Shown: piece by piece, positions 57,320-64,000 of the stretch
How the letters are laid out: every line of letters begins with the position of its first letter
How positions within the stretch are numbered: the first letter of the stretch is position 1
From: Pseudomonas putida
Lineage (GTDB): Bacteria > Pseudomonadota > Gammaproteobacteria > Pseudomonadales > Pseudomonadaceae
Assembly (NCBI RefSeq): GCF_002741075.1
Contig: NZ_CP016634.1
Location: 3,502,001 to 3,566,000, forward strand
Length of the DNA stretch: 64,000 nucleotides
Direction: 5' to 3'
Translations under genes and position numbers: made by a program
Notes under the pieces: model-generated
Database searches by the model: none
The model's input: the letters and a program-made list of their open reading frames with translations, nothing else
What the model was told of the DNA's origin: nothing

Positions 57320-57513
57320 GGATAGGCCGGACTCCCGCGCTAGGGAGTTCCGCTTGTGACGCTTCGCGACAGCCAGGACGGCGCATGAAGCGGCGAGCAT
57401 CTTAACCAGCACTCGACCGTTTGTCATGCCTGAATCGGCTTTTTGGCCGTAGCCCTTTTCGACAACGACAGCCTGGATAAGACCTGCGGATCGCCGCTCG
57501 CAGACCGATGCGC

Positions 57514-58125
57514 CTAGACAGCCGGGGCCATCCCCCCCTTCTCGATCACCCCCTCCTCGGTCAGCAGATGCAACAAAGCCTCAACGGTGTCAGCCAGGGA
57601 CGTCGAGTTGTCCAGCACGTGCACGCCCTGGGTATCACCGATCTGCAGCAAGGCGTTGCGCGCCAGGCGCTGCTCGATCTGCTCTGCCGTCTCTCTTCCT
57701 CTGGCCAGCAAGCGCTGACGCAGCACCTGTGGCGCCACCTCCAGGCGAATCGCCAGCAGATGCGGGTAGCGCCGCCGCGCCTCCGGCAGATAGCCCCGAG
57801 ATCCATTGACCAGGACATGACGCCCACTGGACAGCCATTCATTCACCTGCACCGGGATACCGTATTGCAGGCCGTTGGCCTGCCAATGCATGGCAAACGC
57901 CCCGCTCTCGCGCATCTGCTCGAACGCTTCGGGGCTGACGCCATGGGCAGCCTCCCCTCTGGATTCGGCCGAACGGGTGATGACGCGCCTGGCGACTTCA
58001 ACGCCGTTTTCCAGTAATTGCGTACGCGCAGCATCAATCAGGGAATCTTTTCCCGATCCAGACGGTCCTATCAGAAATATCAGGCGACCGCCCAACCGGG
58101 ACGCACCGCTTGCGTCATGTCGCAT
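57514..58125 (-). CDS. phnN: Ribose 1,5-bisphosphokinase
   Basis: The 203-residue guanylate-kinase-like enzyme has the P-loop GPSGSGKDS at about 17-25, then SRGEAAHGVSP, FAMHWQANGLQYGIP and LVNGSRGYL, as in PhnN. It makes 5-phosphoribosyl 1-diphosphate in phosphonate breakdown. No other phn gene is in the window, so it stands as an orphan. I chose the ATG at 58125; a TTG five codons upstream (58140) is in frame. The ribosome site is weak for both. Confidence 0.88.
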   Translation of the reverse strand: MRHDASGASRLGGRLIFLIGPSGSGKDSLIDAARTQLLENGVEVARRVITRSAESRGEAAHGVSPEAFEQMRESGAFAMHWQANGLQYGIPVQVNEWLSSGRHVLVNGSRGYLPEARRRYPHLLAIRLEVAPQVLRQRLLARGRETAEQIEQRLARNALLQIGDTQGVHVLDNSTSLADTVEALLHLLTEEGVIEKGGMAPAV

Positions 58126-58140
58126 AGCCACTATGCTCAA

Positions 58141-58470
58141 ATGAGGGAACCTGCGTATTTTAAGGATTTTCTATGGCCATTGCTGACTTTTGACAGATTT
58201 TGACGGCAACAATCTGACAGCCGTGCATCTCGAAAAAAGCAAAACTTTTCAAACCAGTACTCATTTCTGATAATTGGTACTGGCAAAAAGCCTTTATTCG
58301 GATCACTATTTGTCACAGAATTGACGCCAATGAAACGGCGGCCATAGGGCAAGATGAGCACCCAGAATGAGAACCCGGTTGAACATTTTGTCGCCGTCAC
58401 GGTCGTAGCCACCACCGTGCGGCCAATTTGAGAACCGCTTCCCCTGAACCAGAAAAACCGGTCAATGTAT
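58141..58470 (+). promoter_or_regulatory. Long amrZ upstream region with dyad and possible AlgU promoter
   Basis: These 330 bases hold no gene and are AT-richer than their surroundings. At 58254-58283 CCAGTAC pairs with GTACTGG across a 16-base space. Inside lies TCTGATAA at 58266-58273, with AACTT 18 bases before it, resembling an AlgU (GAACTT-N16-17-TCTGA) promoter with loose spacing. In P. aeruginosa amrZ is AlgU-driven, autorepressed and has a long leader. The reading here is tentative. Confidence 0.35.
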
Positions 58471-58797
58471 ATGCGCCCAATGAAACAGGCTATCTATTCA
58501 AGCCGCACCGCTGACAAGTTCGTCGTCCGCCTGCCAGACGGAATGCGTGAGCGCATTGCCGAGGTAGCGCGCAACCACCACCGCAGCATGAACTCCGAGA
58601 TCATCGCCCGCCTGGAGCAAAGCCTCATCCAGGAAGGTGCGCTGGGCGACGAGCTGAGCATGCGCCTGGACAGCCCAGAGCTGAGCCTGCACGAGCGAGA
58701 GCTCCTGCAACGCTTCCGCCAACTCTCCCACCGCCAGCAGAACGCGCTGGTCGCCCTGATCGCTCACGATGTGGAAATGGCTGCAGACGCTTCCTGA
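58471..58797 (+). CDS. amrZ: Ribbon-helix-helix regulator of motility and exopolysaccharide
   Basis: The 108-residue protein has an Arc-type RHH domain at about 13-55, with [20 protein letters not shown] and [17 protein letters not shown], and the C-terminal tetramerisation part [18 protein letters not shown] then [17 protein letters not shown]. This is nearly the AmrZ/AlgZ sequence of P. aeruginosa. AmrZ represses or activates flagellar, alginate and c-di-GMP genes. I chose the ATG at 58471 ([11 protein letters not shown]), matching the known AmrZ N-terminus; ATGs at 58465 and 58480 are in frame. It is transcribed alone and ends at a bidirectional terminator. Confidence 0.94.
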   Translation: MRPMKQAIYSSRTADKFVVRLPDGMRERIAEVARNHHRSMNSEIIARLEQSLIQEGALGDELSMRLDSPELSLHERELLQRFRQLSHRQQNALVALIAHDVEMAADAS

Positions 58798-58813
58798 ATT
58801 TCTCCATCACCCA

Positions 58814-58845
58814 TGAAAAAGCCAGCTCAACGCTGGCTTTTTTTT
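58814..58845. terminator. Bidirectional terminator between amrZ and mgtE
   Basis: AAAGCCAGC pairs with GCTGGCTTT, with eight T after it on the plus strand and five T on the minus strand. It serves both convergent genes. Confidence 0.92.
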
Positions 58846-58868
58846 GCGCTTGGATTTGGCCCGAATGC

Positions 58869-60311
58869 TCAGAGCAGGAACAACGTGGCCAACCCCAGGA
58901 AGATGAAGAAGCCACCACTGTCGGTCACAGCGGTGATCATGACGCTCGACCCCATCGCAGGATCGCGCCCCAGCCGGGTCAGGGTCATCGGAATCAGCAC
59001 CCCCATCAATGCAGCGAGCAGCAGGTTCAGCGTCATAGCGCCGGTCATCACCAACCCTAGTGACCAACTGCCATAGAGCCAGAAGGCTACAACACCTATC
59101 ACCCCACCCCAGATCAGACCATTGAGCAGCGAAACCGCCAGCTCCTTGCGCATCAGGCGACTGGTATTACCCGGCGAGACTTGGTCCAACGCCATGGCAC
59201 GCACGATCATGGTGATGGTCTGGTTACCCGAGTTACCACCGATACCCGCCACGATCGGCATCAAGGCCGCCAGTGCGACCAGCTTCTCGATAGAGCCTTC
59301 GAACAGGCCAATCACCCGCGAGGCCACGAACGCGGTGATCAAGTTGATGGCCAGCCACGCCCAGCGGTTGCGCAACGAACGCCAGACCGAGGCGAAGATG
59401 TCTTCCTCTTCGCGCAGACCCGCCATGTTGAGCACTTCGCTCTCACTCTCTTCACGGATCAGGTCGACCATTTCGTCGATGGTCAGACGACCGATCAGAC
59501 GGTCGCTCTTGTCCACCACCGGCGCGGAAACCAAGTCATAACGCTCGAAAGCCTGAGCAGCGTCGTAGGCATCTTCCTCGGGATGGAAGGACACCGGGTC
59601 ATTGGCCATGACCTCCGCGACTTTCTTCTCCGGGTCATTGACCAACAGGCGCTTGATCGGCAGCACGCCTTTGAGAATGCCATCGTAGTCGACCACGAAC
59701 AGTTTGTCGGTATGACCCGGCAGCTCCTTGAGCCGGCGCAGGTAGCGCAACACGACTTCCAGGCTGACGTCTTCGCGGATGGTCACCATCTCGAAGTCCA
59801 TCAGTGCACCGACCTGCTCCTCGTCGTAGCTCAAGGCCGAGCGGACGCGCTCGCGCTGTTGAGCATCGAGGCTTTCCATCAGTTCATGAACAACATCTCG
59901 CGGCAGCTCTGGCGCCAGGTCGGCCAGTTCGTCCGCGTCCATCTCCTTGGCCGCGGCGAGCAGCTCGTGATCGTCCATGTCGGCGATCAAGGTCTGGCGT
60001 ACAGCATCGGAGACTTCAAGCAGGATGTCGCCGTCACGCTCAGAGCGCACCAACTGCCAGACCGTCAAACGGTCTTCGAGCGGGAGGGCTTCAAGAATGT
60101 AGGCGATGTCGGCAGGGTGCAGATCGTCAAGCTTGCGCTGCAGCTCGACCAGGTTTTGACGATGGACAAGGTTTTCCACCAGGTCGTGGTGATGACCTTC
60201 CTGACGGTGCGTCAGGTCCTCGACCACCCGCTGGCGCTGCAACAGTTCGATCACCTGGGCCAGGCGATCCTGCAGGCTTTCTTGGGCTTTCTTTACTTCT
60301 ACTTCGGTCAT
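58869..60311 (-). CDS. mgtE: Magnesium transporter
   Basis: The 480-residue protein has the N-terminal superhelical domain (about 30-135, LHPADIAYILEALPLEDR), a tandem CBS domain (about 140-265, MTNDPVSFHPEED-like region and VVDKSDRLIGRLTIDEM), a plug helix, and five membrane helices with the signature GIGGNSGNQTITM. It is a Mg-gated channel in the inner membrane. I placed the start at 60311 (MTEVEVKKAQES); an extension to 60341 is not like the family. A 399-base upstream space separates it from the tRNA genes. Confidence 0.94.
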   Translation of the reverse strand: MTEVEVKKAQESLQDRLAQVIELLQRQRVVEDLTHRQEGHHHDLVENLVHRQNLVELQRKLDDLHPADIAYILEALPLEDRLTVWQLVRSERDGDILLEVSDAVRQTLIADMDDHELLAAAKEMDADELADLAPELPRDVVHELMESLDAQQRERVRSALSYDEEQVGALMDFEMVTIREDVSLEVVLRYLRRLKELPGHTDKLFVVDYDGILKGVLPIKRLLVNDPEKKVAEVMANDPVSFHPEEDAYDAAQAFERYDLVSAPVVDKSDRLIGRLTIDEMVDLIREESESEVLNMAGLREEEDIFASVWRSLRNRWAWLAINLITAFVASRVIGLFEGSIEKLVALAALMPIVAGIGGNSGNQTITMIVRAMALDQVSPGNTSRLMRKELAVSLLNGLIWGGVIGVVAFWLYGSWSLGLVMTGAMTLNLLLAALMGVLIPMTLTRLGRDPAMGSSVMITAVTDSGGFFIFLGLATLFLL

Positions 60312-60673
60312 AGGCGAACTCCACTCCCAGCAGCGGAGCACGCCGGGAGAATCAATCGGTCAGATCTAGCTTGGTAAATCGTGTTATCGAGTAACTACTG
60401 GGTAAGTCCATGGTGGTATTCCACTAGCCCCGGCGGGGCTGACGGGCGCAATCATACACTGCATCAGCTGTCAGATCGCTTAAAATTTTGGCCAGAACAA
60501 TCGTTTGCGCGATAAAGCTACGACAACGCTCGAAACCAACAGTGCGACGGCAGTAAGAAAAGAAAAAGCACATACGACAGAATGTGTCAGAGCTGACGAT
60601 GCTGCTCTTCAGAGGCGCTACCTTGAAGTGAGCTTAGTTCGAGATTCTTGACAATTCATCGATACGGAAAAAC
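60312..60673. other. Gene-free stretch upstream of mgtE
   Basis: About 360 bases hold no credible gene. Visible are a GC-rich inverted stretch, CCCCGGCGGGGC, near 60430 and AT-rich sequence near 60480-60600, which could hold the mgtE promoter. I could not assign promoter boxes or a magnesium riboswitch with confidence. Confidence 0.4.
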
Positions 60674-60705
60674 AAAAAGCCCGCTCAAATTGAGCGGGCT
60701 TTTTG
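60674..60705 (-). terminator. Terminator of the tRNA-Arg array
   Basis: AAAAAGCCCGCTCA pairs with TGAGCGGGCTTTTT around a short loop, six bases after the 3' end of the last tRNA-Arg on the minus strand. A T-run is present on that strand. Confidence 0.92.
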
Positions 60706-60710
60706 ATATG

Positions 60711-60787
60711 TGGCGGACTCAGGAGGATTCGAACCTCCGACCGCTCGGTTCGTAGCCGAGTACTCTATCCAGCTGAGCTATGAGTCC
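60711..60787 (-). tRNA. tRNA-Arg (anticodon ACG), third in the transcript
   Basis: The 77-base cloverleaf with encoded CCA has acceptor GGACTCA with TGAGTCC, anticodon loop CTACGAA and T-loop TTCGAAT. ACG is deaminated to ICG to read CGU, CGC and CGA. Confidence 0.97.
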
Positions 60788-60860
60788 GTAGGGTGGTATT
60801 TTTTGACCAGATTACCACTGGTTGTCGAAGCTGTATTGACTAGCAAAACCGCCTCAAAAG

Positions 60861-60937
60861 TGGCGGACTCAGGAGGATTCGAACCTCCGACCGCTCGGTT
60901 CGTAGCCGAGTACTCTATCCAGCTGAGCTATGAGTCC
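60861..60937 (-). tRNA. tRNA-Arg (anticodon ACG), second in the transcript
   Basis: The sequence is identical to the copy at 60711-60787 and begins 150 bases further on. The intervening spacers are also similar to each other, which indicates tandem duplication of a tRNA-plus-spacer unit. Confidence 0.97.
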
Positions 60938-61009
60938 GTAGGTGGTATTTTTTAGACCAGATTACCACTGGCAATGAACTGCTTTGACTTAACAAAACCG
61001 CCCATTAAA

Positions 61010-61086
61010 TGGCGGACTCAGGAGGATTCGAACCTCCGACCGCTCGGTTCGTAGCCGAGTACTCTATCCAGCTGAGCTATGAGTCC
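61010..61086 (-). tRNA. tRNA-Arg (anticodon ACG), first in the transcript
   Basis: This is an identical third copy, 149 bases from the second. It is nearest the common promoter side, downstream of tRNA-Ser. Confidence 0.97.
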
Positions 61087-61193
61087 GTATCTTGCCGCGC
61101 ATTATAGTTCGCTGAATTGTTTTGCCAAGCACTTTTTCGTTTAATTTCAACTACTTAAGTGACTAGGCCAATTACAGCGCCCTACACGAAAAA

Positions 61194-61284
61194 TGGCGGT
61201 GAAGGGGGGATTCGAACCCCCGATACCCTTATGAGGTATACTCCCTTAGCAGGGGAGCGCCTTCGGCCACTCGGCCACCTCACC
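61194..61284 (-). tRNA. tRNA-Ser (anticodon GCT)
   Basis: The 91-base tRNA has encoded CCA, a long variable arm typical of class II tRNAs, anticodon loop CTGCTAA and T-loop TTCGAAT. The acceptor stem is GGTGAGG with CTTCACC. It reads AGC and AGU codons. Confidence 0.97.
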
Positions 61285-61356
61285 GCAACACGGGGCGTAT
61301 AATAACCAGACCCTTCCCCGTTTGCAAACCCTTTTTTGAAAAAAAATCGATAAAAA

Positions 61357-61545
61357 TTAAAGGGTTGGTTCTTCGTCCTTCTCTTTCTTGATCCGCAGGT
61401 AGATTTCTTCGCGGTGAACGGCCACTTCCTTAGGGGCGCTCACGCCAATGCGCACCTGGTTGCCTTTGACACCCAGGACCGTCACGGTGATCTCACCGTC
61501 TCCAATGATCAGGCTCTCGGCGCACCGACGAGTCAGAATCAGCAT
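61357..61545 (-). CDS. csrA: Carbon storage / secondary metabolism RNA-binding regulator
   Basis: The 62-residue protein starts [18 protein letters not shown] and has [25 protein letters not shown], the CsrA/RsmA core with Arg44 in VHREEI. It binds GGA motifs near ribosome sites and controls translation of motility, biofilm and secretion genes. The start at 61545 follows GAGGAG, which itself contains a GGA motif and could allow autoregulation. The C-terminal tail after KKEKDEE is short, as in RsmA. Position between lysC and tRNA-Ser is the standard rsmA locus. Confidence 0.96.
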   Translation of the reverse strand: MLILTRRCAESLIIGDGEITVTVLGVKGNQVRIGVSAPKEVAVHREEIYLRIKKEKDEEPTL

Positions 61546-61679
61546 AACTTTCTCCTCACGCAATTCAATCAGGGACAACAGTCTGTAATGGGCTGGGCCA
61601 AGATAGGGAACAGCTCCGGGCCCGGATGAGCCGCAGCGCAAAGCGGGACAGGCGCCTGCGCAACAGCCAGAAACGCGAA

Positions 61680-61699
61680 GGGCGCGGCAAGCCGCGCCC
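61680..61699 (-). terminator. Hairpin after lysC
   Basis: GGGCGCGGC pairs with GCCGCGCCC around a two-base loop, about 15 bases after the lysC stop. Only TTCG and TTTC follow, so termination would be partial and csrA may receive read-through. Confidence 0.6.
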
Positions 61700-61713
61700 C
61701 TCCAGGCAGCGTC

Positions 61714-62949
61714 TTACTCGCCCTGTCGGGCAGGAGCGTCAAGTTCGAACGCGGTGTGCAGCGCGCGAACGGCCAGCTCCAGATACTTCTCTTCGATGAC
61801 GACCGAGACCTTGATCTCGGACGTGGAGATCATCTGGATGTTGATGCTCTCCTTGGCCAAGGCTTCGAACATGCGGCTGGCGACACCCGCGTGGGAGCGC
61901 ATGCCAACACCGACGATGGAGACCTTGGCGATGTTGGTGTCACCGATCACTTCACGCGCGCCGATTTCACGGGCGGTGTTCTCCAGCACGCTGTGCGCCT
62001 TCTCATACTCGTTGCGGTGCACGGTGAAGGTGAAGTCGGTGGTGTTATCGTGCGAGACGTTCTGCACGATCATGTCGACTTCGATGTTCGCCGCACTGAT
62101 CGGACCGAGGATCTTGAAGGCAACGCCCGGGGTATCCGGCACGCCGCGAATGGTCAGCTTGGCTTCATCACGGTTGAAGGCGATACCGGAAATGATCGGC
62201 TGTTCCATGGATTCCTCTTCATCAATGGTAATGAGGGTACCCGGACCCTCCTTGAAGCTGTGCAGCACGCGCAGCGGAACGTTGTACTTGCCTGCGAACT
62301 CGACCGAACGGATCTGCAGCACCTTGGAGCCGAGGCTGGCCATTTCCAGCATCTCTTCGAAGGTGATCTTCTCCAGACGCTGTGCCTGCGGCACTACGCG
62401 CGGGTCGGTGGTGTAGACACCATCGACATCGGTGTAGATCTGGCACTCGTCGGCCTTGAGCGCTGCCGCCAGGGCCACGCCGGTGGTGTCGGACCCCCCA
62501 CGACCGAGGGTAGTGATGTTGCCGTGCTCGTCGACACCCTGGAAACCTGCCACCACGACCACGCGACCGGCCTTGAGGTCGGCACGAATCTTCTGGTCGT
62601 CGATCTGCAGGATGCGCGCCTTGTTGTGCGCGCTATCGGTGAGGATTCGCACCTGGTTGCCGGTGTAGGACACTGCCGGCACGCCACGCTTGATCAGGGC
62701 CATGGTCAACAGGGCAATAGTCACCTGTTCGCCAGTCGATACGATCACATCCAGCTCACGCGGGACGGGGTGATCGGTAATCTGCTTGGCCAGGTCGATC
62801 AGGCGATTGGTTTCTCCGCTCATGGCCGACAGCACCACCACCAGGTCGGTGCCTTGGTCGCGGAATTTCTTGACCTTGTCGGCAACCTGCTCGATCCGCT
62901 CGATGGAACCGACAGAGGTGCCGCCAAATTTCTGTACGATCAACGCCAT
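61714..62949 (-). CDS. lysC: Aspartokinase
   Basis: The 411-residue enzyme phosphorylates aspartate for Lys, Thr and Met synthesis. It starts MALIVQKFGGTSVGS and has GRGGSDTTGVALAAALKADEC and DVDGVYTTDPR in the kinase domain. Two ACT domains from about 265 to the end (including VGVGMRSHAGVASRMFEAL) give feedback control by lysine and threonine. Length and motifs match the monofunctional enzyme of Pseudomonas. It lies 86 bases after alaS. Confidence 0.97.
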   Translation of the reverse strand: MALIVQKFGGTSVGSIERIEQVADKVKKFRDQGTDLVVVLSAMSGETNRLIDLAKQITDHPVPRELDVIVSTGEQVTIALLTMALIKRGVPAVSYTGNQVRILTDSAHNKARILQIDDQKIRADLKAGRVVVVAGFQGVDEHGNITTLGRGGSDTTGVALAAALKADECQIYTDVDGVYTTDPRVVPQAQRLEKITFEEMLEMASLGSKVLQIRSVEFAGKYNVPLRVLHSFKEGPGTLITIDEEESMEQPIISGIAFNRDEAKLTIRGVPDTPGVAFKILGPISAANIEVDMIVQNVSHDNTTDFTFTVHRNEYEKAHSVLENTAREIGAREVIGDTNIAKVSIVGVGMRSHAGVASRMFEALAKESINIQMISTSEIKVSVVIEEKYLELAVRALHTAFELDAPARQGE

Positions 62950-62999
62950 TTCAAAGCTGCCTCAGCCCACGATGGGCACCCAATAAACAATCCATCACG

Positions 63000-63030
63000 C
63001 CGAGGCCCACTACTAGACAGTGGGCCTCGG
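63000..63030 (-). terminator. Long hairpin between alaS and lysC
   Basis: CCGAGGCCCACT pairs perfectly with AGTGGGCCTCGG around a seven-base loop. It starts six bases after the alaS stop. There is no T-run, so it may stabilise the alaS 3' end rather than stop transcription fully. Confidence 0.6.
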
Positions 63031-63035
63031 TCATC

Positions 63036-64000
63036 TCAAAGCCCCTGCTCGGCGAACGGCACGGCCAGGGCCAGGGCATCGTCCAGCGCGGCGACGTCGA
63101 CGCCACCACCCTGAGCCATGTCCGGACGACCACCGCCCTTGCCACCGACTTTCGCAGCGGCCTGTTTCATCAGGTCACCAGCCTTGAGTTGGCTGGAGAG
63201 GTCCTTGGTCACGCCGGCCACCAGCACGACCTTGCCCTCATGCTCGCTGCCCAGCAGGATCACTGCGTGGCCGAGCTTGTTCTTCAGTTGATCGACGAGG
63301 GCCAGCAGGGCCTTGCCGTCCTGCCCATCCAGGCGAGCAGCAAGAACCTTGGCGCCCTTGACCTCAACGGCCGCATTGGAGAGATCGTCCCCGGCGGCGC
63401 TGGCGGCCTTGGCCTGCAGCTGTTCCAGCTGCTTTTCCAGCTGACGGTTGCGCTCGAGCACAGCCGACAGCTTGTCGATCAGGTTGTCACGATTGCCCTT
63501 GACCAGTTGTGCGGCTTCCTTGACCTGCTCTTCGGCAGTGTTCAGGTAGGCCAGCGCAGCGGCGCCGGTGATCGCTTCGATACGGCGTACGCCAGAGGCC
63601 ACACCGCCTTCGCTGATGATCTTGAACAGGCTGATATCGCCGGTGCGCTTGGCATGGATACCACCGCACAGCTCTACCGAGAAATCCCCGCCCATGGTCA
63701 GTACACGCACGGTATCACCATACTTCTCGCCGAACAGGGCCATGGCGCCCTTGCGCTTGGCGGTTTCGATATCGGTGACTTCGGTTTCCACCGGCGTGTT
63801 CTTGCGCACTTCGCGGTTGACGATGTCTTCCAGTGCCTTGATCTGCTCGGGCTTCACCGCCTCGAAATGGCTGAAGTCGAAACGCAGACGCTGGCTGTCG
63901 ACCAGCGAACCCTTCTGCTGGACATGCTCGCCCAGCACCTGACGCAGCGCTTCGTGCAGCAGGTGAGTGGCGGAGTGGTTCAACGAGGTGGCGTGCTGCA
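63036..64000 (-). CDS. alaS: Alanyl-tRNA synthetase, C-terminal part
   Basis: The frame is open to the window edge, so only the last 321 residues or so are present. They contain the editing-domain metal motif [19 protein letters not shown], then [19 protein letters not shown] with the further Cys and His ligands. The C-terminal C-Ala domain begins after the coiled coil [17 protein letters not shown] and has [12 protein letters not shown]. It hydrolyses Ser- and Gly-tRNA-Ala as well as charging tRNA. The 5' part, with the aminoacylation core, lies beyond 64000. Confidence 0.97.
   Translation of the reverse strand, partial: QHATSLNHSATHLLHEALRQVLGEHVQQKGSLVDSQRLRFDFSHFEAVKPEQIKALEDIVNREVRKNTPVETEVTDIETAKRKGAMALFGEKYGDTVRVLTMGGDFSVELCGGIHAKRTGDISLFKIISEGGVASGVRRIEAITGAAALAYLNTAEEQVKEAAQLVKGNRDNLIDKLSAVLERNRQLEKQLEQLQAKAASAAGDDLSNAAVEVKGAKVLAARLDGQDGKALLALVDQLKNKLGHAVILLGSEHEGKVVLVAGVTKDLSSQLKAGDLMKQAAAKVGGKGGGRPDMAQGGGVDVAALDDALALAVPFAEQGL

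Noticed and set aside
60312-60673. Magnesium riboswitch upstream of mgtE
   Set aside because: No M-box-like conserved stems could be recognised by eye, and this class is not expected in Pseudomonas.
60710-60955. An 81-codon plus-strand frame with an internal repeated peptide
   Set aside because: It is a translation of two tRNA-Arg genes and their spacer.
60711-61284. Regular repeats that at first look like a CRISPR-like array
   Set aside because: The repeats are full cloverleaf tRNA-Arg genes, 150 bases apart, with related rather than unique spacers.

Overview
The window is high-GC chromosomal DNA of a fluorescent Pseudomonas, most likely of the P. putida/P. entomophila group. The evidence is the gene content and order: a polar-flagellum flg cluster with cheV-cheR and flgAMNZ, bkdR-bkdAA-bkdAB-bkdB-lpdV, kguEKTD with ptxS and a gluconate dehydrogenase, then amrZ-mgtE-tRNAs-csrA(rsmA)-lysC-alaS. 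P. putida-type REP palindromes and sigma-54/sigma-28 flagellar promoters agree with this. No phage, insertion sequence or CRISPR array was seen.

Region 1 (1-19973, all minus strand) looks like a flagellin glycosylation island. Two very large multi-module glycosyltransferases lie directly downstream of flgL. After a terminator and a sigma-54-like promoter comes a tightly overlapping sugar operon. It contains rfbF-rfbG-rfbH (CDP-4-keto-3,6-dideoxyglucose synthesis), a sugar nucleotidyltransferase, a CBS-GHMP kinase fusion, a NeuB/SAF/TIM-barrel fusion, an FkbM-type methyltransferase, a YerE-like thiamine-diphosphate enzyme, a TIM-barrel isomerase, a Gfo/Idh/MocA dehydrogenase, a PtmA-like SDR and a class I methyltransferase cut by the window edge. 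I know no characterised pathway with this exact set, so this is the best candidate for an undescribed system: a branched or otherwise unusual sugar made for the flagellum under flagellar control.

Region 2 (20047-36359) is flagellar and chemotaxis. flgL-K-J-I-H-G-F is read from one sigma-54-like promoter and flgE-D-C-B from another. A gene for a small secreted protein, bracketed by terminators, sits between them. cheV-cheR diverges from flgA-flgM-flgN-flgZ. The cheV sigma-28 element and the flgA sigma-54 element overlap physically, and flgM has a near-perfect sigma-28 promoter of its own.

Region 3 (36526-47714) holds an unrecognised gene, an MFS exporter, a glutamine-synthetase-like ligase, the branched-chain 2-oxoacid dehydrogenase operon with its Lrp-type activator BkdR, a PAS-GGDEF diguanylate cyclase and a small unrecognised protein.

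Region 4 (47913-57131) is the peripheral glucose pathway: a membrane gluconate 2-dehydrogenase (cytochrome c, FAD and gamma subunits), followed upstream by kguD-kguT-kguK-kguE and the repressor gene ptxS. Palindromic PtxS operators lie in front of kguE and in front of ptxS.

Region 5 (57245-64000) is a housekeeping block: tRNA-Arg(CCT), phnN, amrZ, mgtE, three tandem tRNA-Arg(ACG), tRNA-Ser(GCT), csrA, lysC and the 3' part of alaS. amrZ, the GGDEF protein, FlgZ and csrA put several c-di-GMP and post-transcriptional motility regulators in one window with the flagellar structural genes.
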